A stretch of DNA of 21,164 nt from Halobacteriales archaeon QH_10_70_21 (GTDB taxonomy: Archaea > Halobacteriota > Halobacteria > Halobacteriales > Haloarculaceae). The stretch lies in assembly GCA_003021325.1 (NCBI GenBank), contig PXQM01000068.1:1-21164 (forward strand), read 5' to 3'. A model generated the notes under the pieces. The model worked only from the letters and a program-made list of their open reading frames with translations. It was not told the DNA's origin and did not search any database. Shown here piece after piece: positions 1 through 7,577 of the stretch; positions within the stretch are counted from its first letter, which is position 1, and each line of letters begins with the position of its first letter. The position numbers were made by a program, and so were the translations under genes.

Positions 1-1803
1 TACTGCGACCACCAGACCTACCAGTTCGACTTCAAGAACACCGACGACCACCGCTTCCTCCGCTCGGCGGCGGGCAAGTACGGCGCCTACTTCTCGCGGC
101 CGGGCAACGGCATCTGTCACCAGGTCCACAAGGAGAACTTCGCCGCGCCCGGCAAGACGCTGCTCGGCAGCGACTCGCACACCCCGACGCCCGGCGGCTT
201 GGGCCAGCTGGCCATCGGTGCCGGCGGCATCGACATCTCCGTCGCCATGGGCGGCGGCGCCTACTACATCGAGATGCCGGAGGTCGTCGAGGTCCGCCTC
301 GAGGGCGAACTCGGCGAGTGGGCGACCGCCAAGGACGTCATCCTGCACCTCCTGCGGGAGCTGACCGTCAAGGGCGGCGTCGGCAAGGTGCTGGAGTACA
401 CCGGTCCCGGCGTCGAGACGCTGTCGATTCCCGAGCGGACGACCATCACGAACATGGGAACGGAGCTCGGCGCGACCTCCTCCATCTTCCCGACCGACGA
501 GCGGACGGAGGACTGGCTGGCACGGCTCGGCCGCGAGGACGAACACGTCGAGCTTACGCCAGACGAGGACGCCGAGTACGACGACCAGATCGTGGTCGAT
601 CTCTCGGAGATCGAGCCGCTCATCGCCGAGCCGAGCATGCCCGACAACGTCGTGCCCGTCCGCGAGGTCGCCGGCACCGACGTCGACCAGGTCATCATCG
701 GCTCCTGTACGAACGGCGCCTACGAGGACATCCTTCCGGCGGCGAAGATGCTCGAGGGCCGCACCACCGACCGGAAGACGGAGATGATCGTCGCGCCCGG
801 CTCCAAGCAGGCCTCCGAGATGCTGGCCCGGGAGGGCTGGACGGCCGAGATGATGGCCGCCGGCGTCAACTTCTCCGAGGCGACCTGCGGCGCCTGTATC
901 GGCATCGGCCACGTGCCCGCCTCGGATTCGGTGTCGCTGCGGACGTTCAACCGCAACTTCGAGGGCCGCTCGGGCATCGAGGACGACAACGTCTACCTCT
1001 GCTCGCCCGAGGTCGCCACGGCGGCGGCCATCGCCGGCGAGATTATCGACCCCCGGGACCTCGCCGACGAGCTCGGCGACCTCGAGGACCCCGGCTTCGA
1101 GATGGGCGACAAGTACGGCGAGGGCATGGGCAACGACGACCCCGACCTCATCGCGCCGGACGAGGCGGTCGACGACGAGCTCATCAAGGGTCCGAACATC
1201 GGCGACGTGCCGCTGAAGGACCCGCTCGACTCCGAGCTCGAGGGGCCTGCCCTCCTGAAGATGACGGACAACATCACGACCGACCACATCATCCCGGCGA
1301 CCCAGGACATCCTGATGTACCGGTCGAACATCCCGAAGCTCTCGGAGTTCACCCTCTCGCGGGTCGACGAGAGCTTCGCCCAGCGGGCCCTCGAGAGCGA
1401 CGGCGGCTTCCTCGTCGCCGGCGAGAACTACGGCCAGGGCTCCTCCCGCGAGCACGCGGCGCTGTGCCCGATGTACCTCGGCGTCCAGGGCGTCCTCGCA
1501 CAGAGCTTCGCCCGCATCCACAAGGCGAACCTCTTCAACTTCGGCCTCATCCCGCTGCAGATCGACGAGGCCGACTACGAGCACATCGAGCAGGGCGACG
1601 ACATCGAAATCGTCGACGACGTCGCCGAGGCAGTCTCCTCCGGTCAGGAGGAGTTCACCGTCCGCGTCAACGACGAGTGGGAGCTCACCGCGACGCTGGA
1701 CGCCTCCGAGCGCGAGCGCCGCATCCTCGCTGACGGCGGCAAGCTTTCGCACGTCAAGAAGCAGCACGAGGACGGCTCCGGCACGGCGCCCGCCGACGAC
1801 TGA
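1..1803 (+). CDS. acn: Aconitate hydratase, N-terminus cut off by window edge
   Basis: Aconitase isomerises citrate to isocitrate in the TCA cycle using a [4Fe-4S] cluster in the cytosol. The reading frame is open from base 1, and the residues before the first in-frame ATG at 199 already look like aconitase (HQVHKENFAAPGKTLLGSDS), so that ATG is not the real start. About 600 codons are present; I expect roughly 60 N-terminal residues to be missing. The three cluster cysteines are visible: the GSCTNG cysteine at 706-708 and the two in CGACIG at 886-888 and 895-897. The C-terminal swivel domain follows, with DNITTDHI near 1267-1290 and GSSREHAAL near 1438-1464. It ends in TGA at 1801-1803, directly against a large hairpin. 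The product is clear; the gene symbol is by family. Confidence 0.97.
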   Translation, partial: YCDHQTYQFDFKNTDDHRFLRSAAGKYGAYFSRPGNGICHQVHKENFAAPGKTLLGSDSHTPTPGGLGQLAIGAGGIDISVAMGGGAYYIEMPEVVEVRLEGELGEWATAKDVILHLLRELTVKGGVGKVLEYTGPGVETLSIPERTTITNMGTELGATSSIFPTDERTEDWLARLGREDEHVELTPDEDAEYDDQIVVDLSEIEPLIAEPSMPDNVVPVREVAGTDVDQVIIGSCTNGAYEDILPAAKMLEGRTTDRKTEMIVAPGSKQASEMLAREGWTAEMMAAGVNFSEATCGACIGIGHVPASDSVSLRTFNRNFEGRSGIEDDNVYLCSPEVATAAAIAGEIIDPRDLADELGDLEDPGFEMGDKYGEGMGNDDPDLIAPDEAVDDELIKGPNIGDVPLKDPLDSELEGPALLKMTDNITTDHIIPATQDILMYRSNIPKLSEFTLSRVDESFAQRALESDGGFLVAGENYGQGSSREHAALCPMYLGVQGVLAQSFARIHKANLFNFGLIPLQIDEADYEHIEQGDDIEIVDDVAEAVSSGQEEFTVRVNDEWELTATLDASERERRILADGGKLSHVKKQHEDGSGTAPADD

Positions 1804-1879
1804 TACGGATCGTCGTAGCGGTGTACCGGTCGTCGCCGACTACTGGCGACGAACGGTGAAAGACTACGACGATCCGTAT
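1803..1879. repeat. 77-base nested inverted repeat after aconitase
   Basis: A perfect 16-base outer arm (1803-1818) pairs with 1864-1879. Inside it, 1825-1837 pairs with 1845-1857 over 13 positions with one mismatch, leaving a 7-base loop (1838-1844). A symmetric 6 by 6 internal loop separates the two stems. The structure begins on the last base of the aconitase stop codon. There is no T-run after it. It could be a 3' end or stability structure of the aconitase mRNA, or a palindromic element; TGA flanks the 1804-1878 core on both sides. Confidence 0.75.
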
Positions 1880-1881
1880 GA

Positions 1882-2205
1882 CGGGTTCCTCCGAGGCCGC
1901 GTTCGACGAAACGCCGACAGCCACGGCTCCGTGGTGCGTCGACACCTGCGTCCGCGACCGGAACGACACCGCGGGTACGAAACGAAACTCGCAGACTCGA
2001 CGGGGACGACACCCGCGGGTGCGACCGAGACTGGCGGGGAGAAACGCCGGAGTGCGACCGCCACGGTGGGGATGGGAAATGTGGGTGGCGCGTGGCGGCC
2101 GCTGTCTGGCGCTCGAAAGCGGGGTGGGGGTGGGGATGCACCCAAACGGGTGCGTCCGAGCGTTGAGAAGGTTTGTACATCAATCTTCTGGCCTCGACCG
2201 TCGGT
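1882..2205. other. Gene-poor spacer with palindromes and G-runs
   Basis: I see no credible gene here; the short open frames are arginine-rich or lack any domain. It holds small symmetric elements: CCACGG-CT-CCGTGG at 1921-1934, the 12-bp palindrome CACCCGCGGGTG at 2010-2021, and GCACCC-AAAC-GGGTGC at 2138-2153. G-tracts occur at 2068-2085 and, more tightly, at 2121-2135 (runs of 4, 5 and 4 G separated by single T). No known RNA family was recognised. Confidence 0.5.
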
Positions 2206-2210
2206 AGGCA

Positions 2211-2216
2211 TTTAAT
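2211..2216 (+). promoter_or_regulatory. TATA-like element of rimI-like gene
   Basis: TTTAAT lies about 26 bases before the GTG at 2239, the spacing expected for a leaderless haloarchaeal transcript. This supports the GTG over the upstream in-frame ATG at 2173, which lies before the TATA element. Confidence 0.6.
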
Positions 2217-2238
2217 CCGGTCGCCGCTACGTCCGGAC

Positions 2239-2700
2239 GTGACCACAGCCGCGGCGCGCGCCGACGCCGGCGTCCGGAAGGCCGTCCGCGCGGACCTGCT
2301 CGAGGTGTTCCGCATCGAGAAGCGGTCATTCACGCAGCCGTGGCCCTACGAGGCGTTCGAGCGGTTCCTCGGCGAGCCGGGGTTTCTGGTGGCCGACGAC
2401 GACGGCGTGGTCGGGTACGTCGTCGCCGACACGATGCCGAACCACGGCACATCGATGGGGCACATCAAGGACCTCGCCGTCGACCCCGACCGGCGTGGCG
2501 AGGGTGTCGGTCGGCTGCTGCTCGGCGAGGCCCTCGGGGCGCTCTTCGTCGACGGCGCCGGCCGGGTGAAGCTCGAGGTCCGCGAGAGCAACGAGGCCGC
2601 CCAGACGCTGTACCGCGAGTTCGGCTTCGAGACCCACCACGTCATCCCCGCCTACTACGACGACGGCGAGGACGCCTGCATCATGGTCCGCGGCCGGTAG
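2239..2700 (+). CDS. rimI: RimI-like GNAT N-acetyltransferase
   Basis: This is a 153-residue GNAT-fold acetyltransferase that would transfer an acetyl group from acetyl-CoA, probably to protein N-termini (RimI/Ard1 type). The N-terminal part has the RimI-like pattern IEKRSFTQPWPYEAFERFL. The acetyl-CoA loop appears as DRRGEGVGRLLLGEAL, and the C-terminal half as LEVRESNEAAQTLYREFGFE followed by YYDDGEDACIMV, a typical RimI ending. I chose the GTG start because a TATA-like TTTAAT sits 26 bases upstream and because this gives the usual length; the frame is open further upstream to ATG 2173. The next gene begins 37 bases downstream with its own possible promoter. Substrate specificity is inferred from family resemblance only. 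Confidence 0.9.
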   Translation: MTTAAARADAGVRKAVRADLLEVFRIEKRSFTQPWPYEAFERFLGEPGFLVADDDGVVGYVVADTMPNHGTSMGHIKDLAVDPDRRGEGVGRLLLGEALGALFVDGAGRVKLEVRESNEAAQTLYREFGFETHHVIPAYYDDGEDACIMVRGR

Positions 2701-2737
2701 ACGCAGGCGTTTTGCGGCTGGGACGCCGAGGACGGGT

Positions 2738-3166
2738 ATGGGATACGCCTGTCCGGTCTGCTCGGACCCCCAGGCCGACGTGGGCCACCTCGCCAACCAC
2801 CTCGCGTTCACCGCCATGCTCGGCGACGAGGCCCACGAGGCGTGGCTCGACGACCACGCCCCCGGCTGGGGCGAGATGGGGGAGACCGAACTCGCCGACG
2901 CGGTCGTCGGGACGGTCGAGGAGGTCGAGTTCCCGCAGGTCTTCGAGGACACCGCCGGCGGGCTGGACGACGACTCGGAGCCGCCGGCCGAGCGCTCCGG
3001 CGCCCTCTTCGACGACGGCACCGGCGACGACCCCGCCGACCACGGGCGTGCCGCCGGCGGCGGCGCGCCGATGGACGAGGAGGCCGAGGCCATCCTCGAG
3101 GAGGCCCGCGAGATGACGCGCCGGATGCTCGGCGACGACGACACAGAGGAGGATAACAACGGGTAA
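2738..3166 (+). CDS. Haloarchaeal C2H2-finger protein, DUF5810-like
   Basis: A 142-residue protein of a haloarchaeal family I believe is labelled DUF5810. It begins with a compact zinc-finger pattern: Cys5, Cys8, His17 and His21 (CPVC then HLANH), which suggests metal binding and perhaps nucleic acid or protein contact. The middle is acidic and low in complexity; the C-terminus (about 110-135) is a predicted helix, EAEAILEEAREMTRRML. TTTT at 2710-2713 lies about 27 bases before the ATG, fitting a leaderless start. It is followed after 25 bases by the DUF5809-like gene, and I recall the two families as neighbours in other haloarchaea. The function is unknown. Confidence 0.85.
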   Translation: MGYACPVCSDPQADVGHLANHLAFTAMLGDEAHEAWLDDHAPGWGEMGETELADAVVGTVEEVEFPQVFEDTAGGLDDDSEPPAERSGALFDDGTGDDPADHGRAAGGGAPMDEEAEAILEEAREMTRRMLGDDDTEEDNNG

Positions 3167-3191
3167 CACCCCTCCGGCCGTACCGTGGGGT

Positions 3192-3614
3192 ATGCGCAGA
3201 GAGGGAACGCTGGCGCCCGAGACGTGGGCGGCGGCCCGGGAGCGTTTCGAGGCGTACGGACCGACCGCACAGACGGTCGTCCGCGAGGTCGCCAAGGCCA
3301 TGGAGTTCGACCGCGAGGAGTACGAGGCGCGCGTCACGAGCGACGTGGTGGAGACGGCGCGGCAGGCGCTGTTCGCCGAGGCGCTCGCGGTCCGGGTCGA
3401 CGACGCCGAGGGGTTCGCGGCGTGGCGCGAGGAGACGCCCCACGACGTCCGGGTCGTCGGCCACGACGAGGCCGGGCGGGTCGCCTGGCACGTCGCCCCC
3501 GCCGCCGGCCGGGCCGTCGCGGCGACGTTCCAGTCCGAACCGGAGGCGGCCGTCGGGACCGTCCGCCGGATGGCGTTCAACCGCATCTACCGCGAGGAGC
3601 TATGCGACCCGTAA
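3192..3614 (+). CDS. Conserved haloarchaeal protein, DUF5809-like
   Basis: A 140-residue soluble protein with no motif I can tie to a function. It looks like the haloarchaeal family labelled DUF5809. The N-terminal half is helical (about 8-60, RREGTLAPETWAAARERFEA onward); the second half reads as mixed strand and helix, with alternating charged and hydrophobic residues. No signal peptide or membrane segment is visible. Its last codons overlap the next gene by 13 bases, so the two are likely translated from one mRNA. Homology rests on memory of the family, so the label could be wrong; that it is a real gene is well supported by codon pattern and gene packing. Confidence 0.8.
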   Translation: MRREGTLAPETWAAARERFEAYGPTAQTVVREVAKAMEFDREEYEARVTSDVVETARQALFAEALAVRVDDAEGFAAWREETPHDVRVVGHDEAGRVAWHVAPAAGRAVAATFQSEPEAAVGTVRRMAFNRIYREELCDP

Positions 3615-4036
3615 CCAGGAACGCCGTCGTGGTCATCGTCGGCCTGCTCGTCGCCCTGCTGGCGCTCGGCGCGCTCCCGGGGCTCATCAAGACCGGCGAC
3701 CCCTACTACGTCGAGGCGACGGCCGCAGCGGGGGCGGGGCCGGCCGTCGACGGGGGGACCCTCTCCGAGCGACGCTTCCCGTACGCCTTCGGGGCGGTCG
3801 AGGCCGCCGTCGACGGCGCCGACCCGGCCCGTTCGGAGCCGTACTACACCGGCGTCGTCGGCTTCAAGGAGGCGTTCACCCACACGCCGTTCGCGGAGTT
3901 CGAGGAGTTCGAGGCCCGCACCCCGCCGGCCGTCGAGCGGAGCGGCGCCTCGCCGCGCGGCGACGTGGCCTACCTCCGGGAGGGCGGGGAGCGCTACCGG
4001 CTGGAGATCGTCCGGGTCCCGGAGGGGTCGGGATGA
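3602..4036 (+). CDS. Small membrane-anchored hypothetical protein
   Basis: A 144-residue protein with one N-terminal hydrophobic segment (about 8-29, NAVVVIVGLLVALLALGALP) and a hydrophilic remainder that would face outside the cell. I do not recognise a domain. Start ATG 3602 overlaps the previous gene by 13 bases; the frame is open upstream to 3185, but those residues are arginine-rich shadow sequence. Its TGA overlaps the Nudix start as ATGA at 4033-4036, a sign of translational coupling. It has no lipobox cysteine or twin-arginine motif. It probably belongs to one transcription unit with the DUF5809-like and Nudix genes. Confidence 0.8.
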   Translation: MRPVTRNAVVVIVGLLVALLALGALPGLIKTGDPYYVEATAAAGAGPAVDGGTLSERRFPYAFGAVEAAVDGADPARSEPYYTGVVGFKEAFTHTPFAEFEEFEARTPPAVERSGASPRGDVAYLREGGERYRLEIVRVPEGSG

Positions 4037-4635
4037 GCGACGACCCCAGCCCCGCCGACCACGACTGGCGCGTCCTCGAGTCGGCGACGGAGTACGAGAC
4101 CGGCTGGTACACCGGCGGGTACGACCTCGTCGAGCTCCCCGACGGCAGCCGGAAGCGCTACTACTGGGCGGAGCTGCCGCCGGCTGTCGTCGTCGTCGCC
4201 GTCGTCGAGGACCCCGGGTCGCTCGGGCTGCCGGCGCCCGAGGACCCGTCGCCGACCGACCGTTTCCTCGTGATGGTCGAGCAGTTCCGCCCGACCATCC
4301 GGGAGCTGTGCTACGAGCTGCCGGCCGGCATCGTCGAGGACGGCGAGAGCTACGCCGAGGCGGGCGCCCGCGAACTCGAGGAGGAGGTCGGCATCGCCGC
4401 CGGCGAGGTCGAGTTGCTCGAGGACTTCTGGTGCTCGACGGGCGTACTGCGGCACGAGCGCGGCCTGGTGTGGGCCGAGGCGTTCTCGCCCGCCGAGCGG
4501 AAGCTCGACGGCAGCGAGTTCCTCGACGTCCGGACCGTCCCCGTCGAGGCGGCGCTCGAACTGGCCCGGGACGCCCCGGCCAACGACGCCACCATCGAGG
4601 GGCTCCTGCTCGCGGCGGCGGACGGGCACCTGTAG
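4033..4635 (+). CDS. Nudix hydrolase, ADP-ribose pyrophosphatase-like
   Basis: A 200-residue Nudix hydrolase. The Nudix box is complete at residues 99-121: G99, E105, then REL-EEE-V-GI at 113-121, matching GX5EX7REUXEEXGU, so metal-dependent cleavage of a nucleoside diphosphate linked to another moiety is expected. The sequence before the box (EQFRPTIRELCYELPAGIVEDG) is typical of the ADP-ribose or nucleoside-diphosphate-sugar pyrophosphatase branch. The N-terminal 45 residues and a loop around 58-77 (DPGSLGLPAPEDPSPTD) are extra acidic segments common in haloarchaeal proteins. It starts by ATGA overlap with the preceding membrane protein gene. The exact substrate cannot be read from sequence. 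Confidence 0.92.
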   Translation: MSDDPSPADHDWRVLESATEYETGWYTGGYDLVELPDGSRKRYYWAELPPAVVVVAVVEDPGSLGLPAPEDPSPTDRFLVMVEQFRPTIRELCYELPAGIVEDGESYAEAGARELEEEVGIAAGEVELLEDFWCSTGVLRHERGLVWAEAFSPAERKLDGSEFLDVRTVPVEAALELARDAPANDATIEGLLLAAADGHL

Positions 4636-4672
4636 CCCGGTCGCTTAAGCCGCTCGTGGCCCTTCGGCCGGT

Positions 4673-5020
4673 ATGGACGGCGAGATATCGGCCGAGGAAC
4701 TGCACGAGCTGCTGGACGAGGAGGGGGTCCGAGTCGTCGACATCCGGTCGCCGGCGTCGTTCCGGCGCGGCCACATCCCCGGCAGCGAGAACGTGCCCTT
4801 CGAGGAGCTGACAGACCGCATCGAGGACGTGGCCGACGCCGACCGGGTCGTCACGGTCTGTCCACACGGCAAGGCCAGCGTCCAGGCGGCCCGGCTGGTG
4901 GACTCCTTCGAGGGCTTCGCCGGCCGCGTCGAGTCGCTGGCGCCGGGCATCGAGGGGTGGCCCTACGACCTCGAGACGACCGAGGAGCGGGCCGACAAGG
5001 GCCCCGAAGCGCCGTTCTGA
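4673..5020 (+). CDS. Single-domain rhodanese-like protein
   Basis: A 115-residue rhodanese domain. The fold markers are VVDIRSPASFRRGHIPGSENVPFEEL (about 21-46) and an active-site loop CPHGKAS with catalytic Cys63. The six-residue loop is the sulfurtransferase type, so it likely carries a persulfide from thiosulfate or another donor to an acceptor; partners are unknown. TTAA at 4645-4648 lies about 26 bases before the ATG and could drive a leaderless transcript separate from the Nudix gene 37 bases upstream. It converges with the SUI1 gene, 63 bases away. Confidence 0.93.
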   Translation: MDGEISAEELHELLDEEGVRVVDIRSPASFRRGHIPGSENVPFEELTDRIEDVADADRVVTVCPHGKASVQAARLVDSFEGFAGRVESLAPGIEGWPYDLETTEERADKGPEAPF

Positions 5021-5083
5021 CCGGCGCGGCCGCTCGGGACGGCCGAAGACGGGAGAAGCGCTCGACGTGCGGTCAGCGGGCGG

Positions 5084-5389
<306 letters not shown>

Positions 5390-5402
5390 CTACACGACGG
5401 GC

Positions 5403-5410
5403 GTATTAAA
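5403..5410 (-). promoter_or_regulatory. TATA element of SUI1 gene
   Basis: On the minus strand this reads TTTAATAC, centred about 28 bases upstream of the ATG at 5377. It is the best TATA match in the gap between SUI1 and the transglutaminase gene and implies a very short or absent leader. Confidence 0.6.
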
Positions 5411-5441
5411 CACTATCGGGACCCTGCACCCGCGTTGCGGG

Positions 5442-7577
5442 CTATCGGCCCCTCGTCTCCGGCGTTTTCACCCGGTGCGGCAGCCGCGACCGTCGCTCGA
5501 GGAGCGCGGCCAGCCGCGCTGCCGCCTCGGCGGCGTCGGCCTCGTCGACGCCGTGGCCGTACCGGGCCTGCTCGTAGAGTTCGCCGACGCGCCTGGCGTC
5601 GGCGTCGCTGTGGGACAGGAAGGACCGCGCCGTCTCGCCCGGCTCGCGCTCGCGACCCGCTCGTTCCTCGAGGTGGACGACCCGGTGGAACGCGCCGGTG
5701 ACCACCTCCTCGGGCGTGCCCTCCGGCAGTCGGCGCAGCCACATCTCGCGGTAGAGGCGGCGGTCGACGCCGGTCCGGCGGCCGACCGCGGCCGCCCCGG
5801 CAAGCACCACGAGACCGAAGCCGGCCTGCTCGGGCGTCGGGAGGGGAACCGACCCCCCGGAGAGCGGGCCATCGTCGGTCTCCTGGTCCGCCGTTTCGCC
5901 GGGGTCGACGGACGAACTGCGGTCGATTCTACCCCCGCTGGCGCCCGGCCCCCCTGCGCCCGGGGTGCCGTTCTCGTCGTCGCGGGGCTCCGGCGTCCCG
6001 GCGTCGTACTCCGAGTTCACCGACGCGCCGGTGTCGACGGCCGGGCTGTCGGCGGTGCGGGCCTCCTCGAGCCGCTGGCGCTCGGTCCGCTCGCGGGGCG
6101 CACTCGGCGTCGGGTCAAACCGGATCCAGCCGTGCTCCGGGAAGTAGACCTCGACCCACGCGTGGGAGTTGTAGCCGCGGACGACCCACTCGTCGTCGCC
6201 GACCCGCTGGCCGGGCGTGTAGCCGACCGCGAGCCGGGCGGGGACGTCCTGGGTGCGCAGCATCGTCACCATCGTCGTCGCGAAGTAGGTGCAGTAGCCG
6301 GCGTCCATCTCGAAGAGGAACCGGTCGGCGATGTCGCCGCGCGGCCGCTCGACGTCCAGCGAGTAGGCGTAGTTGTTCTCCAGGTAGCGCTCGACGACCC
6401 GGGCCGTGTCGTAGGGGTTCTCCGCGTTGGCCGTCAGGCGGTCGGTCCGCTCGGCGACCCGCTCGGGGGAACTCGACGGGAGCTGGGTGTACCGCTCTTC
6501 GACGTCGTCCGGGTAGTCGGTGCCGGCCTCCCGGAGGGCGCCGCTTCGGGCGGCCGGCCGTTCGCTCACGACCGTGTAGGACTCGCCGGCCTGCAGCGGG
6601 CCGGCCGGCTGGAGCCCCCCGGCGTCGTCCACCTGCACCGGCACCGGGACGTTCCGGACCTCTGTCGGCCGGGTGGCGGCCGGGAGCGTCGCGATGTCGG
6701 TCTCGGCGGTGTAGGTCTGCTCGAGCCGCCGGTTCCGCCCGGGTGGCCCCTGGAGTTCGCCCTGGTAGGGCCGGAGCTCGCCCGTACGGACCCAGCCGCC
6801 CCCGGTGTAGCGGTCGTAGGTGCTGACGCGCCAGTAGGCCCGCTCGTCGGCCTCGACGGTGTAGCGCACCTCGGGCGACAGCTCTACCGCCCCCGCGACC
6901 GCGACGCTGTCGCCCGCGTAGACGAGGCTCGACTCCACCGTCGAGGTCTCGGTCCCGACGCCGTCCGTCGAGACGAACGACCCTGCGGCCCCCGGAACGA
7001 TGCCGACCGCCAGCGTCAGGAGGACCATCGCCGACAGGAGGACGACGAGACCGTCGGCGTTGCGGAGCCGCTCGCCGCGGTGGTCGAAGTCGCCGAACGC
7101 GACGGCGAGCGTCGCGCCGAGGACGCCGACCAGCGTCGTGGCCGACCACGCCAGGAAGACCGGTGCCGGCGCCGCCGCCAGCGCCCACACGTCGGCGTTC
7201 ACGATGCGGAGCACCGACAGCCCCGACAGTAGCGCGACGGCGTCGTCGAGCATCGGGAGCAGCAGCGCCAGGAAGCCGAACCCGCCGGGCAGGGAGGTCA
7301 CGTAGAGGTACATCCCGACGACGATGCCCGCGACGCCGAGTCCCGCCGCGGTCCGGGGGCGGATGACCTGCGCCAGCCCCGTCCCCGCGAGTATCGCCCC
7401 GCCGACGACGTAGTAGAGCCGCCGGGGCTCGCCCGTGACGACGAGTATCTCGTGCAGGACCGAGAGGAAGGCCCCGAGGACGAGGGCGACGCCGACGAGC
7501 GCGAGGATTCTGGCGACCGGCACCGCCCCGGCGAGACGGGCGAGGCGCTCGCGGCGGCCGGGCGTCGCGGTGCTCAC
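5442..7577 (-). CDS. Membrane transglutaminase-like protein with DUF4129 tail
   Basis: A 711-residue membrane protein. About seven N-terminal hydrophobic segments (residues 20-200) precede an extracellular domain (about 205-560) holding a transglutaminase-like core. The triad is visible: Cys429 in AGYCTYF, His472 in NSHAWVEVYF and Asp488 in RFDPTP. An acidic Ser/Gly/Pro-rich linker (about 500-565), a last membrane segment near 570-590 and a DUF4129-like tail (RRLYREMWLRRLPEGTPEEV...) follow. The start is GTG at 7577, overlapping the DUF58 stop as GTGA. The MoxR, DUF58 and transglutaminase trio is known and often proposed to act in envelope protein processing or assembly; the exact reaction is not established. 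Residues 145-178 are coded by one copy of a 99-bp repeat. Confidence 0.93.
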   Translation of the reverse strand: MSTATPGRRERLARLAGAVPVARILALVGVALVLGAFLSVLHEILVVTGEPRRLYYVVGGAILAGTGLAQVIRPRTAAGLGVAGIVVGMYLYVTSLPGGFGFLALLLPMLDDAVALLSGLSVLRIVNADVWALAAAPAPVFLAWSATTLVGVLGATLAVAFGDFDHRGERLRNADGLVVLLSAMVLLTLAVGIVPGAAGSFVSTDGVGTETSTVESSLVYAGDSVAVAGAVELSPEVRYTVEADERAYWRVSTYDRYTGGGWVRTGELRPYQGELQGPPGRNRRLEQTYTAETDIATLPAATRPTEVRNVPVPVQVDDAGGLQPAGPLQAGESYTVVSERPAARSGALREAGTDYPDDVEERYTQLPSSSPERVAERTDRLTANAENPYDTARVVERYLENNYAYSLDVERPRGDIADRFLFEMDAGYCTYFATTMVTMLRTQDVPARLAVGYTPGQRVGDDEWVVRGYNSHAWVEVYFPEHGWIRFDPTPSAPRERTERQRLEEARTADSPAVDTGASVNSEYDAGTPEPRDDENGTPGAGGPGASGGRIDRSSSVDPGETADQETDDGPLSGGSVPLPTPEQAGFGLVVLAGAAAVGRRTGVDRRLYREMWLRRLPEGTPEEVVTGAFHRVVHLEERAGREREPGETARSFLSHSDADARRVGELYEQARYGHGVDEADAAEAAARLAALLERRSRLPHRVKTPETRGR
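7046..7144. repeat. 99-bp direct repeat, copy A (probable source)
   Basis: Exact 99-base copy of 7643-7741, 597 bases apart. In the transglutaminase frame it encodes a sensible hydrophobic segment and following loop (residues 145-178), so this is probably the original copy. Flanking bases diverge at once on both sides. Confidence 0.97.

Noticed and set aside
318..1733. 471-codon plus-strand open frame inside aconitase
   Set aside because: It is Arg/Gly/Pro-rich with no domain and lies wholly over the aconitase frame, as expected for a shadow frame in G+C-rich DNA.
1644..2333. 229-codon minus-strand frame and shorter frames across the spacer at 1804-2238
   Set aside because: Arginine- and serine-rich, crossing two real genes and the 77-base hairpin; no start signal.
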